NCBI GenBank assembly: GCA_023423695.1
Contig: JAFAFA010000101.1
Coordinates: 1 to 64,000 of the forward strand
Direction: 5' to 3'
Length of the DNA stretch: 64,000 nt
Source: Pseudomonadota bacterium
GTDB taxonomy: Bacteria; Pseudomonadota; Alphaproteobacteria; Azospirillales; Azospirillaceae
Position 1 is the first letter of the stretch. Each line of letters starts with the position of its first letter. The translations under genes and the position numbers were made by a program. Below, piece after piece: positions 16,520 to 24,138 of this stretch. Under the pieces are notes generated by a model. The model had not been told where the DNA came from. It saw nothing but the letters and a program-made list of their open reading frames with translations, and did no database searches.

Positions 16520-17173
16520 ATGAACACCAAGGTTTGCCGGGATTGCGGTAATGCGCTCCCGTTCAGTGACTACTATTTCCGTCCGTCGAATGGCCGCTTC
16601 GACGCTAAATGCAAAGCCTGCCACAAGGAAAAGCGCGAAGGGTGGCGGCTTAACTCTGCGGCCAAACCTGCCAATGAGAACACACCGTTTTCGCAGCGCA
16701 TCGCCAAGATGCCCATGGTGGGGAACACCTATGGCAAGGTCACGGTTATTGCAGAAGCTGATTCCGATGCGCATGGGAACCGTCTTGTTCAAGCAAGATG
16801 CCAGTGCGGTACTGTTGCTGTGAAGAATGCGGCATCAATTCGCCGGCCCGGATACGGGTGCTTCAGTCCGTGTTCTGAGAAGATAGCGGGTCAAAGCAGC
16901 CATCCGCTTTATTATACTTATCACCTTATGTTGCAGCGTTGCGGAAACCCGAGTAGCCCGGATTGGGAATACTACGGGGGCCGCGGGATCAAGGTGTGCG
17001 AGCGATGGCGCAATTCCTTCCGCGCGTTTGTGGAGGACATGGGCGAGCGTCCAGAGGGCTACACCCTTGATCGCCGTGATAACGATGGCGATTACGCACC
17101 GGAAAACTGCCGTTGGGTGGACTGGTCCACTCAGATGCGGAACCGTCGTCCTTGGAAGCAAAAGCGGGCCTAA
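16520..17173 (+). CDS. HNH/homing-endonuclease-like zinc-finger protein
   Basis: 217-aa protein. The N-terminus carries a CxxC...CxxC zinc ribbon (CRDCG at residues 6-10 and CKAC about 20 residues later). The central part has the KVTVIAEADSD and CQCG segments seen in phage AP2/HNH-associated proteins. The C-terminus has YYGGRGIKVCERWRN, FVEDMGERPEGYTLDRRDNDGDY and PENCRWVDWSTQMRNRR, the signature of a widespread phage HNH-like family. Catalytic activity is not proven: the motif is Asp/Asn-rich rather than a textbook HNH. It is the last gene before the right end of the element. Confidence 0.8.
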   Translation: MNTKVCRDCGNALPFSDYYFRPSNGRFDAKCKACHKEKREGWRLNSAAKPANENTPFSQRIAKMPMVGNTYGKVTVIAEADSDAHGNRLVQARCQCGTVAVKNAASIRRPGYGCFSPCSEKIAGQSSHPLYYTYHLMLQRCGNPSSPDWEYYGGRGIKVCERWRNSFRAFVEDMGERPEGYTLDRRDNDGDYAPENCRWVDWSTQMRNRRPWKQKRA

Positions 17174-17344
17174 CTTTCGCCCCCTCCGTTCCCTGGCCCC
17201 TTGGGGGCTGGGGTATCGGTTGGAAGGCATCAAACCCGCCGTTCGGGACCGTTGCCGTTGCTCCAACGGGCTGCTACAGTGGCACTCGTGCAGCGGGCTT
17301 TGTTTCCGTTAATTTTCAGTGCCTTAGGTGGTCGGAATGGCTGT

Positions 17345-17363
17345 TCTCCCCCCATCCGCCATT
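17345..17363. repeat. attR-like core repeat
   Basis: Right copy of the 19-bp sequence shared with the tRNA-Ser 3' end (8987-9005). It marks where chromosomal DNA resumes. Confidence 0.88.
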
Positions 17364-17393
17364 CTCTCTCTTCTGAGAGAGGGAAGACAGCAG

Positions 17394-17426
17394 AAAGCGC
17401 CAGCCGGACCGGTTAGGCGCTTTTTT
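17394..17426 (+). terminator. terminator probably belonging originally to tRNA-Ser
   Basis: AAAGCGCC pairs with GGCGCTTT, followed by a run of six T. It lies 31 bp past the right core repeat. No gene now ends just upstream on this strand except across the element, so it probably ended tRNA-Ser transcription before insertion. Confidence 0.7.
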
Positions 17427-17549
17427 CATGTCCGCGTTCCGGCTTTTCCCGGTCGAGCTTCCCCTTTTTCGCCGCGCGATGCCGATGGCCTTTCCCCCTG
17501 CTGGATTGTTGGTCATGTCAACGCCAGCGACCGGAAGGGTGCCGCCGCC

Positions 17550-18212
17550 ATGAACACGCTCAGCCGCCATGATGGGTGCCTGCGCTTCTCCTATGTGGCC
17601 GAAGGCGGTTTGCGGGTGGAGGGCACGCATGATCCGGTGGAGCAGGTGCTGATCCTGACGGTGAAGGCCCCGCAGGGGCGGGTGATTCATATGGATGCGA
17701 TCCCCTGCGACGACCCCCGCATCATCCTGGAGGCCTTGCGCGAGTGGGGCGAGCCGCCGGAGGAGGTGCGTGACGCGCTGCCCGCGTTGGGCGGCAACAG
17801 GATCCTGTTGGAAACGCGACTCGGCGATTCGGTGCGTGCCTCGGTTCGGCGTCATGGCATGAAGGTGGAGGTCGTCTTCATCGATGCCGATGGACGGCGG
17901 GTGGCGGAACTGAGGGCCGGCAGCCTCGAGGCGCTCGATGCCAAGGCGGGCGGGCTGCTGCGCCTGTCGCAGCGGACGCGTGCGGTGCTCAGCGCCTGGC
18001 TGTCGGCGGAACCGCTGTGGCTGGCGGCATTCCTGTTGGGCGGTCCGTTCCTGGGGGCTCTGCTGATCGTCTTCGGGGCACAGGTATCGCCGGAGCAGGT
18101 GCTGGTCACCGCTTATGCCGGGGCCGCCGGGCTGGTCGCCGCCTTCGAGCTGCTGCGCGCCGGCTATGCCGAGTGGGTTCTGGCGCCGCCGGACAGCTTT
18201 CCGCGGCAATGA
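17550..18212 (+). CDS. hypothetical protein with two C-terminal membrane segments
   Basis: 220 aa from the ATG at 17550; the frame is open upstream through the element junction but that part looks non-coding. A soluble N-terminal domain (residues 1-150, HDPVEQVLILTVKAPQGRVIHMD, HGMKVEVVFIDADGRRVAELR) is followed by two hydrophobic helices near the C-terminus (LWLAAFLLGGPFLGALLIVF and VLVTAYAGAAGLVAAFELL). No recognised family. It is the first chromosomal gene after the element. Confidence 0.7.
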   Translation: MNTLSRHDGCLRFSYVAEGGLRVEGTHDPVEQVLILTVKAPQGRVIHMDAIPCDDPRIILEALREWGEPPEEVRDALPALGGNRILLETRLGDSVRASVRRHGMKVEVVFIDADGRRVAELRAGSLEALDAKAGGLLRLSQRTRAVLSAWLSAEPLWLAAFLLGGPFLGALLIVFGAQVSPEQVLVTAYAGAAGLVAAFELLRAGYAEWVLAPPDSFPRQ

Positions 18213-18251
18213 CGCCCTGCCGGGTCTTCCCCGCGACCCGACCCGCGCGCG

Positions 18252-18323
18252 GCATTTGATCCGTATTACGGATCTTCCGTTTGACGGAAAAACAAGGCCC
18301 GATGCTGTGGCGCCGGCATCGGG
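18252..18323 (+). promoter_or_regulatory. run of small hairpins in the leader of the PDC/Cache-like gene
   Basis: Three consecutive inverted repeats are visible: ATCCGTATTACGGAT, TTCCGTTTGACGGAA, and CCCGATGC...GCATCGGG (18298-18323). They end about 54 bp before the next ATG. They could be a terminator plus leader structure. The set does not match a riboswitch I know. Confidence 0.35.
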
Positions 18324-18376
18324 AGTCCGACCATCGCCACGCCCATGACCGGGCCAAACGACTGGGAGGACATCAC

Positions 18377-18976
18377 ATGACGCAGACTCGATACTGGATT
18401 GCCGGCTGCGCGATTTCCCTTCTGTGTGCGGGCACGCTCTCCATGGCATCCGCCGCGGATCCGGCGCTGGAAGGCGCGGTGCGCAAGGCGGTCGGTCCGC
18501 AGGCCCAGACCTGGCTGGCCGACCCGGCGGTGGTCGCGGCGGTGAAATCGCAGAACACCAGGAATGCCGGCATCGCCCAGGCGAAGATCGACGAGATGGA
18601 CAATCAGTGGAAGGCGGCGGCCAAGGCAGGCGGTGCCAATCCGGCCTTCGATGAGGTCTCGTCGAACGCGGTATCCAAGCAGCTGAAGCAGGTCGTCGCC
18701 GGCAGTGGCGGCAAGATCGTCGAAATCCTTCTGATGGACGATCACGGGCTGAATGTGGCCCAGACCGCCGGAACCTCCGACTTCTGGCAGGGCGACGAGC
18801 CGAAATGGCAGAAGGTCTTCACCGGCAATTCCGATCTCTACATGACCGACCCGGAGAAGGACGGCAAGACCGGCGCCATGCTGACGGAAGCCAGCGTTCC
18901 GGTGCTGGACCCGGCCGGCAAGCAGAAGATCGGCGTGGCGATGATCGTGCTGGACACCGCGAAGCTGGGCCAATAG
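18377..18976 (+). CDS. periplasmic PDC/Cache-like sensor-domain protein
   Basis: 199 aa from the ATG at 18377, which follows GGGAGGA at ideal spacing. It has a cleavable signal peptide (CAISLLCAGTLSMASAADP). The rest looks like a stand-alone PDC/Cache ligand-binding fold: VAAVKSQNTRNAG, IVEILLMDDHGLNVAQTAGTSDFWQGDEPKWQKVF, VPVLDPAGKQKIGVAMIVLD. Such domains normally sit in chemoreceptors or kinases. Here it is soluble and periplasmic, so it may be a ligand-binding partner. The ligand is unknown. Confidence 0.75.
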   Translation: MTQTRYWIAGCAISLLCAGTLSMASAADPALEGAVRKAVGPQAQTWLADPAVVAAVKSQNTRNAGIAQAKIDEMDNQWKAAAKAGGANPAFDEVSSNAVSKQLKQVVAGSGGKIVEILLMDDHGLNVAQTAGTSDFWQGDEPKWQKVFTGNSDLYMTDPEKDGKTGAMLTEASVPVLDPAGKQKIGVAMIVLDTAKLGQ

Positions 18977-19006
18977 GCGTCGCGAAGACCGACTGTTCGG
19001 CAAGGA

Positions 19007-19039
19007 AACGGCGCCCCGGAGATGGTCCGGGGCGCCGTT
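19007..19039. terminator. bidirectional terminator hairpin
   Basis: AACGGCGCCCCGGA-GATGG-TCCGGGGCGCCGTT is a perfect 14-bp stem between two convergent genes. There is only a short T-run, but position and stability fit a shared terminator. Confidence 0.7.
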
Positions 19040-19079
19040 CTCATGTCCGCGTCAGGCACGGACGGACCGCATCAGTGCG

Positions 19080-19568
19080 TCAGGCCGCCTGTCGGGTCAG
19101 GGCGGGAGCCGGAGCGGGCGCTTCGACCTGCACCGTGTCGCTCCCGGCGGCGGTGACGATCGGAATGCTCCGCGGCTTCATCGCTTCGGGTACCTCGCGT
19201 GCCAGCTCTATGTGCAGAAGGCCATTCTGAAGAGATGCGCTGGTCACCTTGATGAAGTCGGCGAGCTGAAAGCGGCGCTCGAACGCGCGGCCGGCGATAC
19301 CCCGGTAGAGGAATTGGCCGGTCGCCTCCTCCTTCTTAGCTTTACCCGTGACGGTCAACGAGTTCTGGTGAGCGGTGATGTTGAGGTCGTCCAGACCAAA
19401 GCCGGCGACGGCCATGGTGATCCGATACGAATCCTCGCTCATCTTTTCGATGTTGTAGGGCGGGTAGGATGCCGCCTCGTCACCGGTGGTCGCGGTCTCC
19501 AGCAGACGCGACAGGCGGTCGAAACCGACGGTGGAACGGAACAGCGGCGAAAGGTCGTAGCTGCGCAT
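19080..19568 (-). CDS. Hsp20/alpha-crystallin small heat-shock protein
   Basis: 162 aa from MRSYDLSPLFRSTVGFDRL, the usual start of proteobacterial class A small Hsps. GGAGG lies 7 bp upstream of the ATG. The alpha-crystallin domain covers about residues 30-130 (PYNIEKMSEDSYRITMAVAGF, LTVTGKAKKE, YRGIAGRAFERRFQLADF, LQNGLLHIELARE). The I-x-I-type tail is replaced by KPRSIPI. It binds unfolding proteins as an oligomeric holdase. The leader may fold over its own ribosome-binding site. Confidence 0.93.
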   Translation of the reverse strand: MRSYDLSPLFRSTVGFDRLSRLLETATTGDEAASYPPYNIEKMSEDSYRITMAVAGFGLDDLNITAHQNSLTVTGKAKKEEATGQFLYRGIAGRAFERRFQLADFIKVTSASLQNGLLHIELAREVPEAMKPRSIPIVTAAGSDTVQVEAPAPAPALTRQAA

Positions 19569-19612
19569 GACATATCCTCCGAAAGAGCGATACGGCCGTC
19601 GAGGACCACGGC
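19569..19612 (-). promoter_or_regulatory. possible RNA-thermometer leader of hsp20
   Basis: On the minus strand, UCCUC (19605-19601) can pair with GGAGGA (19580-19575), which contains the Shine-Dalgarno. A small ACGGCCGU palindrome lies between them. Rhizobial small-Hsp genes are known to use such ROSE-type leaders, but no consensus ROSE sequence was confirmed here. Confidence 0.3.
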
Positions 19613-19832
19613 TTGGTCGGTCCTCTAAGGGCGGGGTTGGTGGCGGACCCCGTATGGGCATCCGCCGGACGAGCGAGAGATAATCGACGCTCTGTCCTGT
19701 TCAAGAGGGCGGCCGCACAAAGTCCGGCGAACCCCCGCCTGGGGGTGCCGGGGACCGCCCAGTCACCAATTGTTAATCAGTTGCGGCAAGGCTCACGCTA
19801 GGGCCGTAAGTCCGCGAAGGGGGCCGACGACC

Positions 19833-20255
19833 ATGACGCACACCTTCTTCTTCAACGGTCCCTATGACGAGACCATGGCCCTCTTGATCGAGGCGCGTAA
19901 TTACATCGCCTACCATGATGTGGCCGAACACCGGAAGCTGCCGCCGCAGGTCCGTTTGCAGATCTCCTACGAGTCGATGCGGGTGACCAGCCGCCTGACC
20001 CAGGTGATGGCCTGGCTGCTGGCGCAGAAGGCCGTGCATGCCGGCGAGATGTCGAAGGAGCAGGCGGCGAGCGAGGACTTCGCGCTGTCCGGCGGCGAAA
20101 TCTGTTCCGATCCCAGCGGTCCCGACAACGAGGATCTGCCGTCCGGCCTGCGCAGCCTGCTGGAGCGCAGCCACAGCCTGTACATGCGCGTCCACCGGCT
20201 CGACGCCATGGTCCGCGCCGACGTGGAGCGCGAGGCCGCGGCGGCGGTGGGATGA
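19833..20255 (+). CDS. rcdA: RcdA-like protein (DUF1465)
   Basis: 140 aa from MTHTFFFNGPYDE; the frame extends 21 codons upstream but this ATG is in the better context. The sequence matches the DUF1465/RcdA family: ETMALLIEARNYIAYHD, YESMRVTSRLTQVMAWLLAQKAVHAGEMS, RSLLERSHSLYMRVHRLDAMVR. In Caulobacter RcdA is a dimeric helical adaptor that helps ClpXP degrade the cell-cycle regulator CtrA with CpdR and PopA. The presence of rcdA supports an alphaproteobacterial host. Confidence 0.85.
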   Translation: MTHTFFFNGPYDETMALLIEARNYIAYHDVAEHRKLPPQVRLQISYESMRVTSRLTQVMAWLLAQKAVHAGEMSKEQAASEDFALSGGEICSDPSGPDNEDLPSGLRSLLERSHSLYMRVHRLDAMVRADVEREAAAAVG

Positions 20256-20271
20256 CGGTTCCCTGTGGGGC

Positions 20272-20301
20272 CATGCACATACGAAACATGCACATACGAA
20301 A
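20272..20301. repeat. 15-bp tandem duplication
   Basis: CATGCACATACGAAA occurs twice in perfect tandem (20272-20286 and 20287-20301), between the rcdA stop and the terminator hairpin. It is probably a recent slippage product. Confidence 0.75.
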
Positions 20302-20334
20302 AGGGCGTCCGAACCGGTCGGACGCCCTTTTCGC
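20298..20334. terminator. bidirectional terminator between rcdA and rpmE
   Basis: GAAAAGGGCGTCCGAACCGGTCGGACGCCCTTTTC forms a long stem with A/T tracts on both sides. It sits between the convergent rcdA and rpmE genes. Confidence 0.85.
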
Positions 20335-20362
20335 ATCGGCAGGATAGAAGCGCGAGAACCGC

Positions 20363-20587
20363 TTACTTCTTGAGGCCGAAGTTCGCGAAGCGCTTGTTGA
20401 ACTTGGCGATCTGCCCGCCGGTGTCCAGCAGCTTCTGCACGCCGGTCCAGGCCGGGTGCGACTTCGGGTCGATGTCGAGGCGCAGCGTGTCGCCCGGCTT
20501 GCCCATGGTGGAGCGGGTCGTGAACGAGCTGCCGTCGGTCATGACCACGGTGATCTCGTGATAGTCGGGATGGATGTCAGTCTTCAT
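20363..20587 (-). CDS. rpmE: 50S ribosomal protein L31
   Basis: 74-aa L31 starting MKTDIHPDYHEITVVMTDGSSF, with HPAWTG near the middle and the FNKRF...GLKK tail. The zinc-binding cysteines of some L31 proteins are absent, so it is the Cys-free (C-minus) type. The frame is open 19 codons upstream but the ATG at 20587 matches the family. Confidence 0.96.
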   Translation of the reverse strand: MKTDIHPDYHEITVVMTDGSSFTTRSTMGKPGDTLRLDIDPKSHPAWTGVQKLLDTGGQIAKFNKRFANFGLKK

Positions 20588-20796
20588 GGCCGGGGTTCCT
20601 GCAAAGCGAGCGGCGTCTATACCAAAACACCTCCCCCGGCGCAACCCTGGAATCGCCCCTCATTGGAGGCATCCATCCCAGTATCCGCGGGCGGTTTCCG
20701 GGCGGTTTCACCCGTCGGTCGCCTTGTTGGTGCCTTTCAACCACGCTATATGGCAGCGATCCGCAGCAATACCCCCAACAGACAAGCGGGAACAGC

Positions 20797-22614
20797 GTGG
20801 CTCGCCAACCCTCCCCCGACCTGATCGCCGCCTCCACCCGCGGCGAGGCGGATGCCCGCCGCCGCGACCTTGGGCCGTTGCGCCGGCTGGTGCCGTTCCT
20901 GCTTCCCTACAAATTGCGCATCCTGGGCGCCATGGTGGCGCTGACCGTGGCGGCCGGCACCGTGCTGGGGCTGGGGCAGGGGATGCGGGTGCTGATCGAC
21001 CAAGGCTTCGCCGGCGGCGACACCTCGCTGCTCGACCGGGCGCTGCTGGTGCTGCTGGGGGTGATCGCGCTGATGGCGGCCTCCACCTATGGCCGGTTCT
21101 ATCTGGTCAGCTGGATCGGCGAGCGGGTGGTCGCCGACATCCGGCGTGCCGTCTACGACCATGTGCTGACCCTGTCGCCGGGCTTCTTCGAGACGACCAA
21201 GACCGGCGAGATTCTGTCGCGCCTGACCACCGACACCACGCTTTTGCAGGTGGTGGTCGGGTCGTCGGCCTCCATCGCGCTGCGCAATGCTCTGCTGTTC
21301 CTGGGCGGCACCGGCATGCTGCTGGTCACCTCGCCCAAGCTGACCGGGCTGGTGGCGCTGGTGGTTCCTCTGGTGGTGGCGCCGATCGTGTTCTTCGGCC
21401 GGCGGGTGCGCAAGCTGTCGCGCGACAGCCAGGACCGCATCGCCGACGTGGGTTCCTTCGTGGAGGAGACGCTGGCCGCCATCCGCACGGTCCAGGCCTA
21501 CACCCACGAAGCCATCGACCGCGCCCTGTTCGGCAAGCGGGTGGAGGAGGCGTTCGACGTCGCCATCCGCCGCGTGCGGGTGCGGGCACTGATGACGGTG
21601 ATCGTCATCGTTCTGGTGTTCGGCGCCGTCGGCATCATCCTGTGGATCGGCGGCCATGATGTGGTGGCCGGGCGGCTGACGCCGGGCGAGCTGTCGGCCT
21701 TCGTCATCTATTCCGTGGTCGTCGCCGGGTCGGTCGGCGCCATCAGCGAGGTGATCGGCGATCTGCAGCGCGCCGCCGGCGCGACCGAGCGGCTGTTCGG
21801 CCTGCTGGCGGTCGAGTCGGAAATCCGCGCGCCGGCCGTGCCCAAGCCGCTGCCCAGCCCGGCGGCGGGGGCGCTGTCCTTCGACGCCGTCCGCTTCCAC
21901 TATCCCTCGCGCCCCGACTGGGCGGCATTGGAGGGCTTCTCGCTGGACGTGAAGCCGGGCGAGCGGGTGGCGCTGGTCGGCCCGTCGGGAGCCGGCAAGT
22001 CGACGGTGTTCCAGCTTCTGCTGCGCTATTACGACCCGCAGGCCGGATCGGTGCGGCTCGACGGCGTCGAACTCCGCGACGCCGATCCGGTGGCTGTCCG
22101 GCGCCGTCTTGGCCTCGTGGCGCAGGACCCGGTGGTCTTCTCCGCCAATGCCTGGGAGAACATCCGCTACGGCCGCCCCGACGCCTCGGACGCCGAGGTG
22201 CGCGCCGCCGCCGAGGCCGCCCATGCGCTGGACTTCCTCGACGCGCTGCCGGAGGGGCTCGGCACCTTCCTGGGCGAGAAGGGCGTGCGGCTGTCGGGCG
22301 GCCAGCGCCAGCGCCTCGCCATCGCCCGCGCCATCCTGCGCGACCCGCCGGTGCTGCTGCTGGACGAGGCGACCAGCGCGCTGGATGCCGAGAGCGAGCG
22401 GATGGTGCAGGACGCGCTCGACCGGCTGATGAACGGCCGCACGACCCTGATCGTCGCCCATCGGCTGGCGACGGTGCTGAACGCCGACCGCATCGTGGTG
22501 ATGGACAAGGGCCGCGTGGTGGAGACCGGCACCCATGCCGAACTGGTGGCGCAGGGCGGTCTCTACGCAAGGCTGGCGGCGCTGCAGTTCGACCGGGCGG
22601 ACGGGGTGGCTTAG
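20797..22614 (+). CDS. ABC transporter, fused membrane and ATPase domains (MsbA/LmrA type)
   Basis: 605-aa half-transporter with a GTG start. The N-terminal membrane domain has about six helices (residues 35-310, e.g. ILGAMVALTVAAGTVLGLGQG, ALMTVIVIVLVFGAVGIILWI). The ATPase domain shows Walker A GPSGAGKST, Q-loop VAQDPVVF, signature LSGGQRQRLAIARAIL, Walker B VLLLDEATSALD and H-loop VAHRLAT. It would act as a homodimeric exporter in the inner membrane, with lipid or drug as likely substrate. It lies opposite to rpmE and is followed by an intergenic repeat. Confidence 0.93.
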   Translation: MARQPSPDLIAASTRGEADARRRDLGPLRRLVPFLLPYKLRILGAMVALTVAAGTVLGLGQGMRVLIDQGFAGGDTSLLDRALLVLLGVIALMAASTYGRFYLVSWIGERVVADIRRAVYDHVLTLSPGFFETTKTGEILSRLTTDTTLLQVVVGSSASIALRNALLFLGGTGMLLVTSPKLTGLVALVVPLVVAPIVFFGRRVRKLSRDSQDRIADVGSFVEETLAAIRTVQAYTHEAIDRALFGKRVEEAFDVAIRRVRVRALMTVIVIVLVFGAVGIILWIGGHDVVAGRLTPGELSAFVIYSVVVAGSVGAISEVIGDLQRAAGATERLFGLLAVESEIRAPAVPKPLPSPAAGALSFDAVRFHYPSRPDWAALEGFSLDVKPGERVALVGPSGAGKSTVFQLLLRYYDPQAGSVRLDGVELRDADPVAVRRRLGLVAQDPVVFSANAWENIRYGRPDASDAEVRAAAEAAHALDFLDALPEGLGTFLGEKGVRLSGGQRQRLAIARAILRDPPVLLLDEATSALDAESERMVQDALDRLMNGRTTLIVAHRLATVLNADRIVVMDKGRVVETGTHAELVAQGGLYARLAALQFDRADGVA

Positions 22615-22631
22615 GGGGCTGTCGGCTTCGG

Positions 22632-22784
22632 TGCCCCCTCCCTAACCCTCCCCCTCTTCGAGGGAGAGGGGACTGCCGCCGCGCTGCAAACAACTCCCTC
22701 TACCGCGATCGGACCGGCCTTTGGCCGGCCGAGGGCGGGGGAGGGGAGGGGCCCATGCGTAGCATGGGAAGGGAGGGGGCATCG
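22632..22784. repeat. dispersed palindromic intergenic repeat
   Basis: GCCCCCTCCCTAACCCTCCCC opens the unit and GCGGGGGAGG...GGGGCATCG closes it. Inner blocks GGACTGCCGC and CCCTCTACCGCGA are shared with the copy at 44431-44531. This copy has two extra hairpins (GGCCTTTGGCC and CCCATGCGTAGCATGGG). Confidence 0.8.
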
Positions 22785-22841
22785 ACGCCTCAGCCCTTTT
22801 CGCGCTAACCTCCGCATCTCCCCAACCGGCGAGGCGGTGCG

Positions 22842-23975
22842 ATGGCGCGGATATCGGCGGGCCGCCTGATGGCGGTGATGGTGAAGGAATTCATCCAGAT
22901 GCGGCGCGACCGGCTGACCTTCGCCATGATGGTGGGGGTGCCGATCCTGCAGCTGATTCTGTTCGGCTTCGCCATCAACTCCGACCCCAAGGCGCTGCCG
23001 ACGGCCGTGCTGGTCGCCGATTCCAGTCCCTTCGCCCGGACGCTGGTGGCGGCGATGGAAAACTCCCGCTATTTCGCCATCACCCGTGCCGCGACGTCAG
23101 AGGCCGAGGTCGACCGCCTGCTGGCGGAGGGGGAGGTGCAGTTCGCCGTCACCATTCCCGCCGGCTTCGCCCGCGACCTGCAACGCGGCACACGTCCGGT
23201 GCTGCTGGTGGAGGCCGACGCCACCGACCCGGCGGCGACCAGCAACGCGCTGTCGGCCCTGTCCACCATCGCGCGGCAGGCACTGAACCCCGACCTGACC
23301 GGACCGCTGGCGGCCTTGCGCGCCGATCCCGATCCGGTGGAGCTGCGCATCCACCGCCGCTACAACCCGGAAGGCATCACCCAATACAATGTCGTGCCCG
23401 GCCTGATGGGTGTGGTGCTGACCATGACCATGGTGATGATGACGGCCCTGGCCGTCACCCGCGAGCGCGAGCGCGGGACCATGGAGAACCTGCTGGCCAT
23501 GCCTGTGCGCCCGTTCGAGGTGATGCTGGGCAAGATCGTTCCCTTCGTCGCCGTCGGCTATGTCCAGGTGCTGCTGATCGTGGTGGCGGCGCGGCTGCTG
23601 TTCGACGTGCCCATCGTCGGCAGCCTCGGCCTGCTGTCCGCCGTGCTGATCCTGTTCATCGCCGCCAACCTCGCCGTCGGCTTCACCTTTTCCACGCTGG
23701 CGCGCAACCAGCTGCAGGCGATGCAGATGTCCTTCTTCTTCTTTCTGCCGTCGATGCTGCTGTCGGGCTTCATGTTCCCCTTCCGTGGCATGCCCGGATG
23801 GGCGCAGGCGGTGGGGGAGCTGCTGCCGCTGACCCATTTCCTGCGCATCGTCCGCGGCATCCTGCTGAAAGGAAACGGGCTGGCCGAGATCGCGGCGGAG
23901 GTGCTGGCGCTCCTCCTGTTCCTGACGGTGGTGACGGTGGTGGCGCTGAGACGCTATCGCCAGACGCTGGACTGA
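22842..23975 (+). CDS. ABC-2 type transporter permease (YhhJ/YbhR-like)
   Basis: 377-aa inner-membrane permease. An N-terminal helix (FAMMVGVPILQLILFGFAINSD) is followed by a large periplasmic domain (residues 50-180). About five helices at the C-terminal end include VVPGLMGVVLTMTMVMMTALAVTRERERGTMENLL and FFFFLPSMLLSGFMFPFRGMP. The RERERGTMENLLAMPVRP motif is typical of this family. Partners of this family are an ATP-binding protein and an HlyD-type membrane fusion protein; neither is adjacent here, so the permease appears orphaned or is served from elsewhere. Confidence 0.88.
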   Translation: MARISAGRLMAVMVKEFIQMRRDRLTFAMMVGVPILQLILFGFAINSDPKALPTAVLVADSSPFARTLVAAMENSRYFAITRAATSEAEVDRLLAEGEVQFAVTIPAGFARDLQRGTRPVLLVEADATDPAATSNALSALSTIARQALNPDLTGPLAALRADPDPVELRIHRRYNPEGITQYNVVPGLMGVVLTMTMVMMTALAVTRERERGTMENLLAMPVRPFEVMLGKIVPFVAVGYVQVLLIVVAARLLFDVPIVGSLGLLSAVLILFIAANLAVGFTFSTLARNQLQAMQMSFFFFLPSMLLSGFMFPFRGMPGWAQAVGELLPLTHFLRIVRGILLKGNGLAEIAAEVLALLLFLTVVTVVALRRYRQTLD

Positions 23976-24138
23976 GCGCTGCAAGCTGCGGCTTCGGCCA
24001 AGGGGCGCACCCCGGATGGACCGGAACGGCGCCTGACCGTTCGGTTGTGCGGCCCGGATGCATCCTCCATCATTCCTTAACCACGACTCCGCTATAGCCG
24101 TAACAGTGGCGGTGCTGGCGGCGATACGGGGAACGGAT

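Larger units (their letters stand above)
8987..17363. mobile_element. integrated element at tRNA-Ser(CGA), about 8.4 kb
   Basis: The last 17 bases of tRNA-Ser plus two bases beyond (8987-9005, TCTCCCCCCATCCGCCATT) recur exactly at 17345-17363. A tyrosine integrase gene starts 90 bp inside the left end. The interval is visibly less GC-rich than its surroundings and holds phage-type regulators, a serine recombinase and an HNH-like protein. No capsid, tail, packaging, relaxase or replication gene was recognised, so it is a small genomic island, phage satellite or decayed prophage. Just outside the right repeat lies a hairpin plus T-run (17394-17426) that probably was the tRNA terminator before insertion. 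Confidence 0.9.
17174..17549. other. right end of the element and former tRNA downstream region
   Basis: Up to 17344 there is element DNA with no gene. Then comes the right 19-bp core repeat (17345-17363). Outside it are a perfect small hairpin CTCTCTC-TTCT-GAGAGAG (17364-17381) and a terminator (17394-17426). The rest is the leader of the next chromosomal gene. Confidence 0.6.

Noticed and set aside
8987..17363. Complete prophage
   Set aside because: Too small, and no capsid, portal, terminase, tail or lysis gene could be recognised.
18252..18376. c-di-GMP (GEMM) or other known riboswitch
   Set aside because: Hairpins are present but none of the conserved riboswitch bases was seen.
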